A stretch of DNA of 16,882 nucleotides from Comamonadaceae bacterium (GCA_027490555.1 JAIXXW010000092.1:1-16882), one strand, 5' to 3'. Shown: positions 7,080 to 13,200, numbered from the stretch's first letter. The notes: generated by a model not told the origin, from the sequence alone. Made by a program: numbers and translations.

Positions 7080-7101
7080 ACCAGCCATGCCGCCCTAAAA
7101 T
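7073..7101 (+). promoter_or_regulatory. Predicted sigma70 promoter of the yefM-yoeB pair
   Basis: TGGTCA (7073-7078, four of six) and TAAAAT (7096-7101, five of six) are separated by exactly 17 bases, 32 bases before the antitoxin start. Its -35 overlaps the candidate -35 of the divergent hisI promoter. Confidence 0.45.
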
Positions 7102-7125
7102 ACCTGCACAACTACCTGAACAGGT
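7102..7125 (+). promoter_or_regulatory. Putative autoregulatory operator of the toxin-antitoxin operon
   Basis: Two direct copies of ACCTG (7102-7106, 7114-7118) are followed by CAGGT (7121-7125). The second copy and CAGGT make the palindrome ACCTGAACAGGT. They lie between the -10 box and the antitoxin start, where YefM-type repressors usually bind. Confidence 0.45.
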
Positions 7126-7132
7126 TTCAGCC

Positions 7133-7387
7133 ATGGATGTCATCAGCTACACCGACGCCCGCAACTCCCTCAAGGCCGTGATTGACAAGGTCATTGAGGA
7201 CCAAGCCCCTACCCTCATCCATCGCCGCGAGGGTGGCAACGCCGTGCTTTTGTCAGAAGAAGCTTATTCCAGCATCCAAGAAACGCTGTACCTGCTCTCC
7301 AGCCCGGCCAACGCACGGGCGCTGTTGAACTCTGTGGCCCAACTCAAAGCTGGCAAAGCCAAAAAGCGCAAACTTCTGGACGCATGA
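7133..7387 (+). CDS. yefM: YefM/Phd-family antitoxin
   Basis: This is the antitoxin of a type II toxin-antitoxin pair. It binds and blocks the YoeB ribonuclease and represses its own promoter. The 84-residue product begins MDVISYTDARNSLKAVIDKV, very like E. coli YefM (ISYSEAR...). HRREGGNAVLLSEEAYSS follows, which closes the DNA-binding Phd-fold domain. The toxin-neutralising tail starts at ETLYLLSSPANARALL and ends in a Lys-rich stretch. The stop is nine bases before the toxin start, the usual tight arrangement. Promoter and operator signals lie just upstream. It is inside the accessory segment that splits hisF from hisI. Confidence 0.95.
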   Translation: MDVISYTDARNSLKAVIDKVIEDQAPTLIHRREGGNAVLLSEEAYSSIQETLYLLSSPANARALLNSVAQLKAGKAKKRKLLDA

Positions 7388-7396
7388 AGTTCGGGC

Positions 7397-7660
7397 ATGA
7401 GAGAAGTTCGCTTCACCCCCGACGGCTGGGACGCTTATGTGTGGTGGCAAGGCCAAGACCGCAAAACACTCAAACGCATCAACACCTTGATCGATGCCGT
7501 TTGCCGCGAACCCTTTACAGGCATTGGCAAGCCCGAACCCTTGGTGGGCAACCTGGCTGGCTTGTGGTCACGCCGCATTGATGAAATGCACCGATTGGTC
7601 TACGAGGTCGACGAAGTGGCTGTGACCGTAGTGGCTTGCAGGTTTCATTACGACGATTGA
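7397..7660 (+). CDS. yoeB: YoeB/Txe-family mRNA interferase toxin
   Basis: YoeB cleaves mRNA in the ribosomal A site when freed from its antitoxin. The 87-residue product aligns along its whole length with E. coli YoeB: SW/GWD-x-Y at the start, KPEPLVGNLAGLWSRRIDE in the middle and HRLVYEV with CRFHYDD at the end. The active-site residues are all present: Glu47, Arg66, His84 and Tyr85, one position later than the E. coli Glu46, Arg65, His83 and Tyr84. There is no truncation or frameshift, so the toxin appears intact. It is convergent with the DUF1272 gene, 53 bases away. Confidence 0.95.
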   Translation: MREVRFTPDGWDAYVWWQGQDRKTLKRINTLIDAVCREPFTGIGKPEPLVGNLAGLWSRRIDEMHRLVYEVDEVAVTVVACRFHYDD

Positions 7661-7713
7661 GGTTGAAGCTCTTTGGCCGCTGGGGCGACTGAGCTGCGCC
7701 CATGCGCTTGGAT

Positions 7714-7959
7714 TCACACCGCCGCTTGGCAGCCTTGCTTCACGACACGTTCGGTGGATGCAGGGAACTTGCTCAACTTGGCAGCAGGACGGCGCGGACG
7801 TGCCAGCAGTTCACCCCCGCAATTGGGGCACTTGCCGGCCAAAACGCCCTCTGCGCACGCCGCGCAGAAGGTGCACTCAAAAGAGCAAATCCGAGCTTGA
7901 GTGGAATCCGGGGGAAGGTCTTTGTCGCAGCATTCGCAGCTGGGGCGCAATTGAAGCAT
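7714..7959 (-). CDS. DUF1272 small zinc-ribbon protein
   Basis: The 81-residue product starts MLQLRPSCECCDKDLPPDST, continues ARICSFECTFCAACA and has KCPNCGGELLARPRRP. These make four Cys pairs (CECC, C-x-x-x-C-x-x-C, C, CPNC), the pattern of the DUF1272 family. Zinc binding is very likely; function is unknown. The tail after RPRRP (about residues 58-81) is less conserved. A good Shine-Dalgarno sequence (AGAGGA, around 7966-7971 on the minus strand) supports the start at 7959. It is opposed in orientation to the toxin-antitoxin pair and to the IS remnant on either side. Confidence 0.9.
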   Translation of the reverse strand: MLQLRPSCECCDKDLPPDSTQARICSFECTFCAACAEGVLAGKCPNCGGELLARPRRPAAKLSKFPASTERVVKQGCQAAV

Positions 7960-8062
7960 GTTGTCATCCTCTGTTGAATTCGAGTCGATTGAACCGCTCT
8001 TTCAGGCACGCTCAACCCGACAGTTGAAGCAACCTTGTTTTGCATTGTGCACGTGGAGGTAG

Positions 8063-8653
8063 CTCCCGGACAAAGCAGCACCATGCCCGCTGGATCGGGT
8101 TAACCGTCAATTCAAAGCTGATCGGCCCAACCGGCTGTGGGTGTCAGACTTCACCTATGTCAGCACTTGGCAGGGCTGGCAATACGTGGCCTTTGTGATC
8201 GATGTGTTTGCCCGGCGCATCGTGGGCTGGCGGGTGAGCAGTTCGATGCGCACGGACTTTGTGTTGGATGCGCTGGAGCAAGCCTTGTTCGACAGGCAGC
8301 CTGACCGCTCGGATGCCTTGGTTCACCATTCGGACAGGGGGTCTCAATATGTCTCAATTCTCTATACCGAACGCTTGGCTGAGGCTGGTCTCGAGCCCTC
8401 GGTGGGCAGCCGTGGCGACAGCTACGACAACGCCCTGGCCGAAACGATCAATGGGCTGTACAAGGCCGAATTGATCCACCGCCGTGCGCCTTGGAAAAGC
8501 AAGGAGGCACTGGAACTGGCGACCCTGGAATGGGTGGCTTGGTTCAACAATCACCGACTGCTCAGCTCGATTGGGTATATTCCACCAGCTGAAGCTGAGG
8601 CGAATTACTACCGGCAACTTGCCGGGAAGAACGAGACCGAGGTCTCAACTTAA
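8063..8653 (+). pseudogene. Truncated IS3-family transposase (OrfB, C-terminal catalytic core)
   Basis: The frame can be read back from the GTG at 8141 to about 8066 as PDKAAPCPLDRVNRQFKADR, then PNRLWVSDFTYVSTWQGW. This shows that the 5' end is lost rather than that a small gene starts at 8141. The rve/DDE integrase core is otherwise complete: first Asp in WVSDFTY (codon 8147), second Asp in VHHSDRGSQY (codon 8333) and Glu in DNALAETING (codon 8441). The last two are separated by 35 residues, the D(35)E spacing typical of IS3. The tail IGYIPPAEAEANYY is also typical. Without the N-terminal helix-turn-helix parts it should be inactive. Confidence 0.88.
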
Positions 8654-8687
8654 ACCAACCAGCCTCCACGAAACCCGGGGCGATTCA
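8063..8687 (+). mobile_element. IS3-family insertion sequence, 3' part only
   Basis: The element is recognised from its transposase and its right end. Similarity to IS3 OrfB begins near 8063 (after an in-frame TAG at 8060-8062) and the transposase stops at 8653. The likely right end is around 8687: read on the minus strand it begins TGAATCGCCCCGGGTTT, like the terminal repeats of many IS3 elements (recall, not searched). OrfA, the 5' part of OrfB and the left terminal repeat are missing, so the element cannot move by itself. Confidence 0.75.
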
Positions 8688-9213
8688 ACGTTGATTCCTT
8701 AGTGGAAGGTGGATTCAAGGCAATGAAAGCAGCTTCAATCGCCTGATCAAGTGGTAAGAAGTGGCTGGTCGCCAAATTCGGGATTGCGCGCTTGTTCTCA
8801 GGCCCGTCACCAACTTGAAAAAACAAAACACCTGCCGACCCCGCATAGCCGAACCACTGATCGAAGCGTGCGAACACAATGACTCTAGCTTCTAGCAGTT
8901 CCAGAAGGACTTCGTCGCCGAGCATGAACCTTAGAACAGAAAGAATCTGGAGGTTGCCAGTCGGGATAACGATCTGGTCGTACATGAGCAGATAGTCTGC
9001 CAGCCGAGCCCAGTACGGTGGGCTGTTGACCATCATGTCAGAAGCGCGCTCCTGACTTTGGAGCATTGGCCAGATGCCAAAGTCAGTCGAAAGAAGCCGT
9101 CGCATAAAGTGAGGTTGGTTTCTGAGGCCTAACGTAATGTAGACCGCAAAACCCAGTGGATACATCCGGGCAGTGTCGATACATCTTTTGAATGAAATGG
9201 CTGCAAGCCGCAT
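8650..9213 (-). CDS. Unrecognised protein, 3' end replaced by IS sequence
   Basis: I do not recognise this 187-residue product. It has no membrane signal or obvious catalytic motif. Its most structured part is about residues 72-135 (YLLMYDQIVIPTGNLQILSV, then FARFDQWFGYAGSAGVLFFQ), alternating helix-like and strand-like blocks. The last 12 residues (LNRPGFRGGWLV, from codon 8688 down to the stop) are encoded by the IS3 right end. The original gene was therefore cut by the insertion and the native C-terminus is gone. Base composition is lower in G+C than the flanking his genes (30 of 60 in 8881-8940 by hand count). No clear Shine-Dalgarno sequence is seen; an ATG at 9165 is an alternative start. 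It may be a broken gene. Confidence 0.6.
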   Translation of the reverse strand: MRLAAISFKRCIDTARMYPLGFAVYITLGLRNQPHFMRRLLSTDFGIWPMLQSQERASDMMVNSPPYWARLADYLLMYDQIVIPTGNLQILSVLRFMLGDEVLLELLEARVIVFARFDQWFGYAGSAGVLFFQVGDGPENKRAIPNLATSHFLPLDQAIEAAFIALNPPSTKESTLNRPGFRGGWLV

Positions 9214-9267
9214 GCACCATGCATGGCAGATTCATTTACCGATGTTTTGTATTGGTGAGGATTTGCC

Positions 9268-9356
9268 ATGAAACCCGGTGCCCCTTCCTTGCAGTCCGCC
9301 CGCTGGCTTGATCAGGTTTGCGAGCGGGCTTTCGGGTGCACTATAGCGTCAATATT
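9268..9356 (+). pseudogene. N-terminal remnant resembling an integron integrase
   Basis: A good ribosome binding site (GAGG at 9257-9260) precedes ATG 9268. The peptide reads MKPGAPSLQSARWLDQVCER, like the N-termini of integron integrases (IntI, tyrosine recombinases), where LLDQVRERIR is followed by HYS. Here VHYS appears only after shifting frame by one base: 11 bases separate the ER codons from CAC-TAT-AGC where 12 are expected. After that the frame meets a stop within ten bases. Only about 30 of over 300 residues remain and no catalytic Arg or Tyr region is present. The match is short and from memory, so confidence is moderate. Confidence 0.45.
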
Positions 9357-9365
9357 TAATATTGA
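9349..9365. repeat. Perfect AT-rich palindrome
   Basis: TCAATATTTAATATTGA has 8-bp arms around a single central T. It lies in the most AT-rich stretch of the window (9341-9400 has 18 G/C of 60 by hand count). It could be a protein-binding site, but no adjacent regulator gene is seen. Confidence 0.6.
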
Positions 9366-9368
9366 GAA

Positions 9369-9394
9369 CTATGTATTGCAATTTTTATACATAG
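9369..9394. repeat. Second inverted repeat, 8-bp arms
   Basis: CTATGTAT (9369-9376) and ATACATAG (9387-9394) are perfect reverse complements with a 10-base loop, starting three bases after the first palindrome. The loop ends in TTTTT. In RNA the stem would be weak because it is A/U-rich. Confidence 0.6.
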
Positions 9395-9422
9395 GCGTGC
9401 AATGCAGCCCGGCATGCAGCGT

Positions 9423-9442
9423 CACCCATCCCTCGATGGGTG
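9423..9442 (-). terminator. Hairpin 19 bases after the hisF stop
   Basis: CACCCATC (9423-9430) and GATGGGTG (9435-9442) form a perfect 8-bp stem with a CCTC loop. It lies just downstream of hisF in the direction of transcription, now the end of the main his operon. No T-tract follows on the minus strand, so an intrinsic terminator is uncertain. If it is one, it would further uncouple hisI from hisF. Confidence 0.45.
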
Positions 9443-9461
9443 TGGCCGGTGGCTCAGCGCG

Positions 9462-10262
9462 TCACAGGCGCACGGCAATGCCGCGCTCGCGCATGCGCGC
9501 TTTGGCCTGCTGCACGGTGTATTCACCATAGTGAAAGATGCTGGCGGCCAGCACGGCGTCTGCGCCGCCGATGCTCACGCCGTCGGCCAGGTGGTCGAGG
9601 TTGCCCACGCCACCCGAGGCAATGACGGGCACGCTGACGGCGTCGCTCACGGCGCGGGTCAGTTGCAGGTCAAAGCCGCTTTTGGTGCCGTCGCGGTCCA
9701 TGCTGGTCAGCAGGATTTCGCCCGCGCCGTAGTCGGCCATTTGGGTGGCCCAGGCCACCGCGTCCAGGCCCACGTTTTTGCGGCCGCCGTGGCTGTAGAC
9801 GTCCCAGCCGGGGCCCATGGGCACACCGTTGGCGCCGATGCGCTGTTCGTCCTCGGGCGTGCGGCGCTTGGCGTCAATCGCCACCACGATGCATTGCGCA
9901 CCGTATTTGTTGGACGCGTCGCGGATGACCTGCGGGTTGGCAATGGCGGCAGAGTTGAAGCTGGTTTTGTCGGCCCCGGCGTTCAGCAAGCGGCGCACGT
10001 CTTCCACGGTGCGCACGCCCCCGCCCACCGTGAGCGGGATGAAGACCTGGCTGGCCACGGCTTCGATGATGTGCAGGATCACGTCGCGCCCATCGCTGGT
10101 GGCGGTGATGTCCAAAAACGTGAGTTCGTCGGCACCCTGCTCGTTGTAGCGGGCGGCGATTTCGACCGGGTCGCCCGCGTCGCGCAGTTCGACAAAGTTG
10201 ACGCCCTTGACCACGCGACCACCGGTCACGTCCAGGCAAGGGATGATGCGTTTGGCGAGCAT
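9462..10262 (-). CDS. hisF: Imidazole glycerol phosphate synthase cyclase subunit HisF
   Basis: HisF uses ammonia from HisH to convert PRFAR to imidazole glycerol phosphate and AICAR. The 266-residue (beta/alpha)8 barrel starts MLAKRIIPCLDVTGGRVVKG. Catalytic Asp11 is in IPCLD and Asp130 in VVAIDAKRRT. Phosphate-binding motifs are LTVGGGVRTVED and VIASGGVGNLDH, and LLTSMDRDGTKSGFD is present. The frame is open upstream to 10430, but the ATG at 10262 gives the family N-terminus and follows AAGAGA. It is the last gene of the main his block; accessory DNA, not hisI, follows. Confidence 0.97.
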   Translation of the reverse strand: MLAKRIIPCLDVTGGRVVKGVNFVELRDAGDPVEIAARYNEQGADELTFLDITATSDGRDVILHIIEAVASQVFIPLTVGGGVRTVEDVRRLLNAGADKTSFNSAAIANPQVIRDASNKYGAQCIVVAIDAKRRTPEDEQRIGANGVPMGPGWDVYSHGGRKNVGLDAVAWATQMADYGAGEILLTSMDRDGTKSGFDLQLTRAVSDAVSVPVIASGGVGNLDHLADGVSIGGADAVLAASIFHYGEYTVQQAKARMRERGIAVRL

Positions 10263-10287
10263 GGCGATTTCTCTTTTGGGGGGTTGT

Positions 10288-11145
10288 TCAAGGGTTCTGG
10301 ACTTGCAAGCGCTGCCAGCCCGCCCAGCGCCCGCCCGCAGGCAAGGTGATGGGCGCATACACCTGCGCGGCTTCGACGCAGAGCATCTGGCGCCAGCCGT
10401 CGTCTGGCATGTCGGCCAGGCGTTGGCCAAGGTCTTGCGCGGGGTTCCAGACCACGGTGTGGGCCCAGCTGGGGCTTTGGCGGATCTGCAAAGTGCCGTT
10501 CAGCGTCAGGGGCTGGGGAGTCGCTTCGTACACGCGGTCAAATTCGGCGGCAAAGCGCAGCGTGTCGGCGGCTTGGCCATGGCGGTCGGTGATTGCGTCC
10601 CACTCGGGCTGGCCGCCCAGGCCCTGCAGCGTGGCCTGCGTCACGTCGGGCACGGCCAGATAGGTGTGCAGCGCGCCAGAAAAGGCCATCGGCCCGGTAT
10701 CGGTGTTGTGCACGTTCAGTGTCAGTTGCAGTGCGCCGGGGCTCAGGTCGATGTGCAATTGAGTCTCAAAGGCCTGCGGCCACCAGGCGCGGGTCTGGGC
10801 GTTGTCCGCCAGGCGCAGGCTCAGTTGGGCACGGTCTGCGGCCAGCGCAGGCGCATCGGCCTGCCAAGGCACGTTGCGGGCAAAGCCGTGTTTGGGCAGG
10901 CGATCGGCCAGGGGGCCGCGTTGGTTGAACTGCGGAAAGCAAACCGGCACGCCACCGCGGATGGCGGCCTGGCCGTCCATCTGGCTGTGGGGGCTGAGGT
11001 ACAGGCGCTCTTGCCCACCCGACACCCAGGACAGCACATGCGCCCCGTGCAAGGCCACCACCAAGCGGTCGCCTTGCGGCAGGCTCAGCGCTTTGGCGGG
11101 CAGGCCGGCGAACGCGGTGTCGCGACAGGTGGCCTGGGCGCTCAT
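10288..11145 (-). CDS. Aldose 1-epimerase-family protein, probably D-hexose-6-phosphate mutarotase (YeaD-like)
   Basis: Members of this family interconvert alpha and beta anomers of hexose 6-phosphates. The 285-residue product shows LVVALHGAHVLSWVSGGQER near the N-terminus, then YLSPHSQMDGQAAIRGGVPV and CFPQFNQRGPLADRLPKHGF (the RGG-P-CFPQF and KHGFAR blocks), GALHTYLAV mid-protein and DDGWRQMLCVEAAQ near the end. Candidate catalytic residues are the His of KHGFAR, the His in LHTYL and the late Glu of CVEAA. The long upstream extension to 11277 overlaps hisA, so I chose ATG 11145. It sits between hisA (20 bases upstream) and hisF (25 bases downstream) with no known part in histidine synthesis. 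Confidence 0.88.
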   Translation of the reverse strand: MSAQATCRDTAFAGLPAKALSLPQGDRLVVALHGAHVLSWVSGGQERLYLSPHSQMDGQAAIRGGVPVCFPQFNQRGPLADRLPKHGFARNVPWQADAPALAADRAQLSLRLADNAQTRAWWPQAFETQLHIDLSPGALQLTLNVHNTDTGPMAFSGALHTYLAVPDVTQATLQGLGGQPEWDAITDRHGQAADTLRFAAEFDRVYEATPQPLTLNGTLQIRQSPSWAHTVVWNPAQDLGQRLADMPDDGWRQMLCVEAAQVYAPITLPAGGRWAGWQRLQVQNP

Positions 11146-11165
11146 GAGAAAAGGATGGGAAAGGC

Positions 11166-11906
11166 TCAGCCGTTGAGCTCGTCGGCGCGTTGCTGCGCGA
11201 GCGCAAAGTCCAGGTCGCCCGAGTACACGGCGCGGCCGCAGATCACGCCTTCCACGCCTTCGTCTTCCACCGCGCACAGCTGCTCGATGTCGGCCATGTT
11301 GGACAGGCCGCCCGAGGCGATGACCGGGATGGTGAGGGCCTGGGCCAGCTTGACGGTGGCCTCGATGTTGATGCCGCTGAGCATGCCGTCGCGGCCGATG
11401 TCGGTGTAGATGATGGACTCGACGCCCCAGTCTTCGAACTTCTTGGCCAGGTCCACCACCTCGTGGCCGGTGAGCTTGCTCCAGCCGTCGGTGGCGACTT
11501 TGCCGTCCTTGGCGTCCAGGCCCACGATGATGTGGCCGCCAAAGGCGGTGCAGGCGTCTTTCAAGAAGCCGGGGTTCTTTACGGCGGCGGTGCCGATGAT
11601 GACGTAGCGCAGACCGCTGTCGATGTATTTTTCAATCGTGTCCAGGTCGCGGATGCCACCGCCGAGCTGCACCGGGATGTCGTCGCCCACCGCCTTGAGG
11701 ATGGACTTGATGGCCCCGAAGTTTTGCGGCTTGCCCGCGAACGCGCCGTTCAGATCCACCAGGTGCAAGCGGCGTGCGCCTTTTTCGAGCCAGGTGCGGG
11801 CCATCGCCGCCGGGTCTTCGCCAAAGGTCGTGGCTTGGTCCATATCGCCCTGCTTGAGGCGAACGCAGTGGCCGTCTTTGAGGTCAATGGCGGGGATCAG
11901 AATCAT
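11166..11906 (-). CDS. hisA: ProFAR isomerase HisA
   Basis: HisA isomerises the aminoaldose ProFAR to the aminoketose PRFAR by an Amadori rearrangement. The 246-residue (beta/alpha)8 barrel starts MILIPAIDLKDGHCVRLKQG with the general base Asp8. The second acid is Asp131 in GLDAKDG, and Thr168 is in YTDIGRDG. Phosphate-binding loops are LGGGIRDL and VIASGGLSN. Length and motifs match the monofunctional family, with no sign of the bifunctional PriA type. It follows hisH after 45 bases and precedes the mutarotase-like gene. Confidence 0.97.
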   Translation of the reverse strand: MILIPAIDLKDGHCVRLKQGDMDQATTFGEDPAAMARTWLEKGARRLHLVDLNGAFAGKPQNFGAIKSILKAVGDDIPVQLGGGIRDLDTIEKYIDSGLRYVIIGTAAVKNPGFLKDACTAFGGHIIVGLDAKDGKVATDGWSKLTGHEVVDLAKKFEDWGVESIIYTDIGRDGMLSGINIEATVKLAQALTIPVIASGGLSNMADIEQLCAVEDEGVEGVICGRAVYSGDLDFALAQQRADELNG

Positions 11907-11951
11907 GGCAAGTTAAAAGCAGGTGGAGGAAAAAACGGCCCTGAAAACCAC

Positions 11952-12608
11952 TCAAGGCTGCCAGTGGAGGAAATTGCGGAACAAGGCCAGGCCCTGGGCC
12001 GCGCTCTTTTCGGGGTGAAACTGGGTCGCAAAAATATTGTCACGGGCGATGGCGCTGGCAAAGCGGCCGCCGTAATCGGTCTCGGCCGCGCAGTGCTGGG
12101 GCTGGGCCACCTGGGCATAAAAGCTGTGCACAAAATAGTACCAGCTGCCGTCCGGGATGCCATCCCACAAGGCATGGGCGGGCGCTGTGGGCCACACCTG
12201 GTTCCAGCCCATTTGCGGAACTTTGTAACGGGTGCCGTCGGGCTGGGTGCGGCCGGCCAGGTCAAACTTGACCACGCGCCCGGGGATCAGGCCCAGGCCG
12301 GGCGTGTCGCCCTCGTCGCTGTGATCGAGCAGCATCTGCATGCCCACGCACACACCAAACAGGGGTTTGCTGGCGGCGGCTTCGAGCACGGCGTCGAGCA
12401 AACCGGAGTCGCGCAGCTCGCGCATGCAGTCGGGCATGGCGCCCTGCCCTGGCAAGACCACGCGGTGCGCGTGGCGCACGACTTGCGGGTCAGAGGTCAC
12501 CGTGACCTCGGCATGGTCGACGCTGGAGGCGGCATGCATGACGGCCTGCGCCACACTGCGCAGATTGCCCATGCCGTAGTCCACCACAGCGACGCGGTTC
12601 GTCACCAT
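11952..12608 (-). CDS. hisH: Imidazole glycerol phosphate synthase glutaminase subunit HisH
   Basis: HisH is the class I glutamine amidotransferase partner of HisF: it releases ammonia from glutamine and channels it into the HisF barrel. The 218-residue product starts MVTNRVAVVDYGMGNLRSVA. The oxyanion strand is LPGQGAMPDC. The nucleophile is Cys87 in FGVCVGMQML, and His198 and Glu200 in ATQFHPEKS complete the triad. PQMGWNQVWP is typical of the family. It starts one base after the hisB stop, which implies translational coupling. Confidence 0.97.
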   Translation of the reverse strand: MVTNRVAVVDYGMGNLRSVAQAVMHAASSVDHAEVTVTSDPQVVRHAHRVVLPGQGAMPDCMRELRDSGLLDAVLEAAASKPLFGVCVGMQMLLDHSDEGDTPGLGLIPGRVVKFDLAGRTQPDGTRYKVPQMGWNQVWPTAPAHALWDGIPDGSWYYFVHSFYAQVAQPQHCAAETDYGGRFASAIARDNIFATQFHPEKSAAQGLALFRNFLHWQP

Positions 12609-12609
12609 C

Positions 12610-13200
12610 TCAGAGCGAGCCCTTCGTAGACGGGATCACGCCCGCCGAGCGGGGATCGAGTTCGAGGGCCGCACGCACCGCACGGGCAAACGCTTTGAAG
12701 ATCGTCTCGCACTGGTGGTGCGCGTTGACGCCCTTGAGGTTGTCGATGTGCAGCGTGCACAGCGCGTGGTTCACAAAGCCCTGGAAAAACTCGTAGACCA
12801 GCTGAGTGTCGAGCGTGCCCAAAGCACCGGCGGTGAAGTTCACGTCCATGTGCAAACCGGGACGGCCCGAAAAGTCGACCACCACGCGGCTGAGGGCTTC
12901 GTCCAGCGGCACATAGGCGTGGCCATAGCGGCGGATGCCTTTTTTGTCGCCGATGGCCTGGGCCACCGCCTGGCCCAGGGTGATGCCGATGTCTTCCACG
13001 GTGTGGTGGCCGTCGATGTGCAGGTCGCCCTCGCAGGCGATGTCCAGGTCGATCAGGCCGTGGCGGGCGATCTGGTCGAGCATGTGGTCCAGAAAGCCGA
13101 TGCCCGAGGCCAGCTTGGCCTGGCCGGTGCCGTCCAGGTTCAAGGCGACGCGGATGTTCGTCTCGGCGGTCTTGCGGGTCACAGCGGCAGTGCGGTTCAT
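12610..13200 (-). CDS. hisB: Imidazoleglycerol-phosphate dehydratase HisB (monofunctional)
   Basis: This enzyme dehydrates imidazole glycerol phosphate to imidazole acetol phosphate, using manganese. The 196-residue product starts MNRTAAVTRKTAETNIRVAL. It has FLDHMLDQIARHG and two metal motifs: DGHHTVEDIGITLG (His65, His66, Glu69) and NAHHQCETIFKAFA (His161, His162, Glu165). The size matches the dehydratase alone, without the N-terminal phosphatase domain of the E. coli HisB. Histidinol-phosphate phosphatase must therefore be encoded elsewhere. Its ATG overlaps the hisC stop as ATGA. Confidence 0.97.
   Translation of the reverse strand: MNRTAAVTRKTAETNIRVALNLDGTGQAKLASGIGFLDHMLDQIARHGLIDLDIACEGDLHIDGHHTVEDIGITLGQAVAQAIGDKKGIRRYGHAYVPLDEALSRVVVDFSGRPGLHMDVNFTAGALGTLDTQLVYEFFQGFVNHALCTLHIDNLKGVNAHHQCETIFKAFARAVRAALELDPRSAGVIPSTKGSL

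Noticed and set aside
7683..7701. GGGCG/CGCCC inverted repeat between yoeB and the DUF1272 gene as a terminator
   Set aside because: Only five base pairs with a nine-base loop and no T-tract on either strand.
8010..8030. attC-like half site: GCTCAAC followed by GTTGAAGC
   Set aside because: GCTCAAC fits the RYYYAAC core, but the matching GTTRRRY partner at normal attC distance is missing and the following sequence is IS DNA. Too short to call.
8141..8653. A complete small transposase gene starting at GTG 8141
   Set aside because: Transposase sequence continues in frame upstream to about 8063, so this is the surviving end of a longer OrfB.
8685..8694. Palindrome TCAACGTTGA, which resembles fused RYYYAAC/GTTRRRY cores
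   Set aside because: It straddles the proposed IS end, and the right half does not fit GTTRRRY. A chance palindrome at an insertion junction is simpler.
7055..9405. Seven-base repeat GCAATGC near both island edges (7055 and 9399) as a possible target-site duplication
   Set aside because: Seven bases shared between two roughly 100-base stretches is close to chance expectation, and the copies are not exactly at the gene ends.
9402..10349. Plus-strand open frame of 315 codons opposite hisF
   Set aside because: Antisense shadow of hisF, with no domain signature and no start context.
11190..12629. A 479-codon open frame on the plus strand opposite hisA and hisH
   Set aside because: The minus strand encodes complete HisA and HisH with catalytic residues. 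The plus-strand translation has no recognisable domain.
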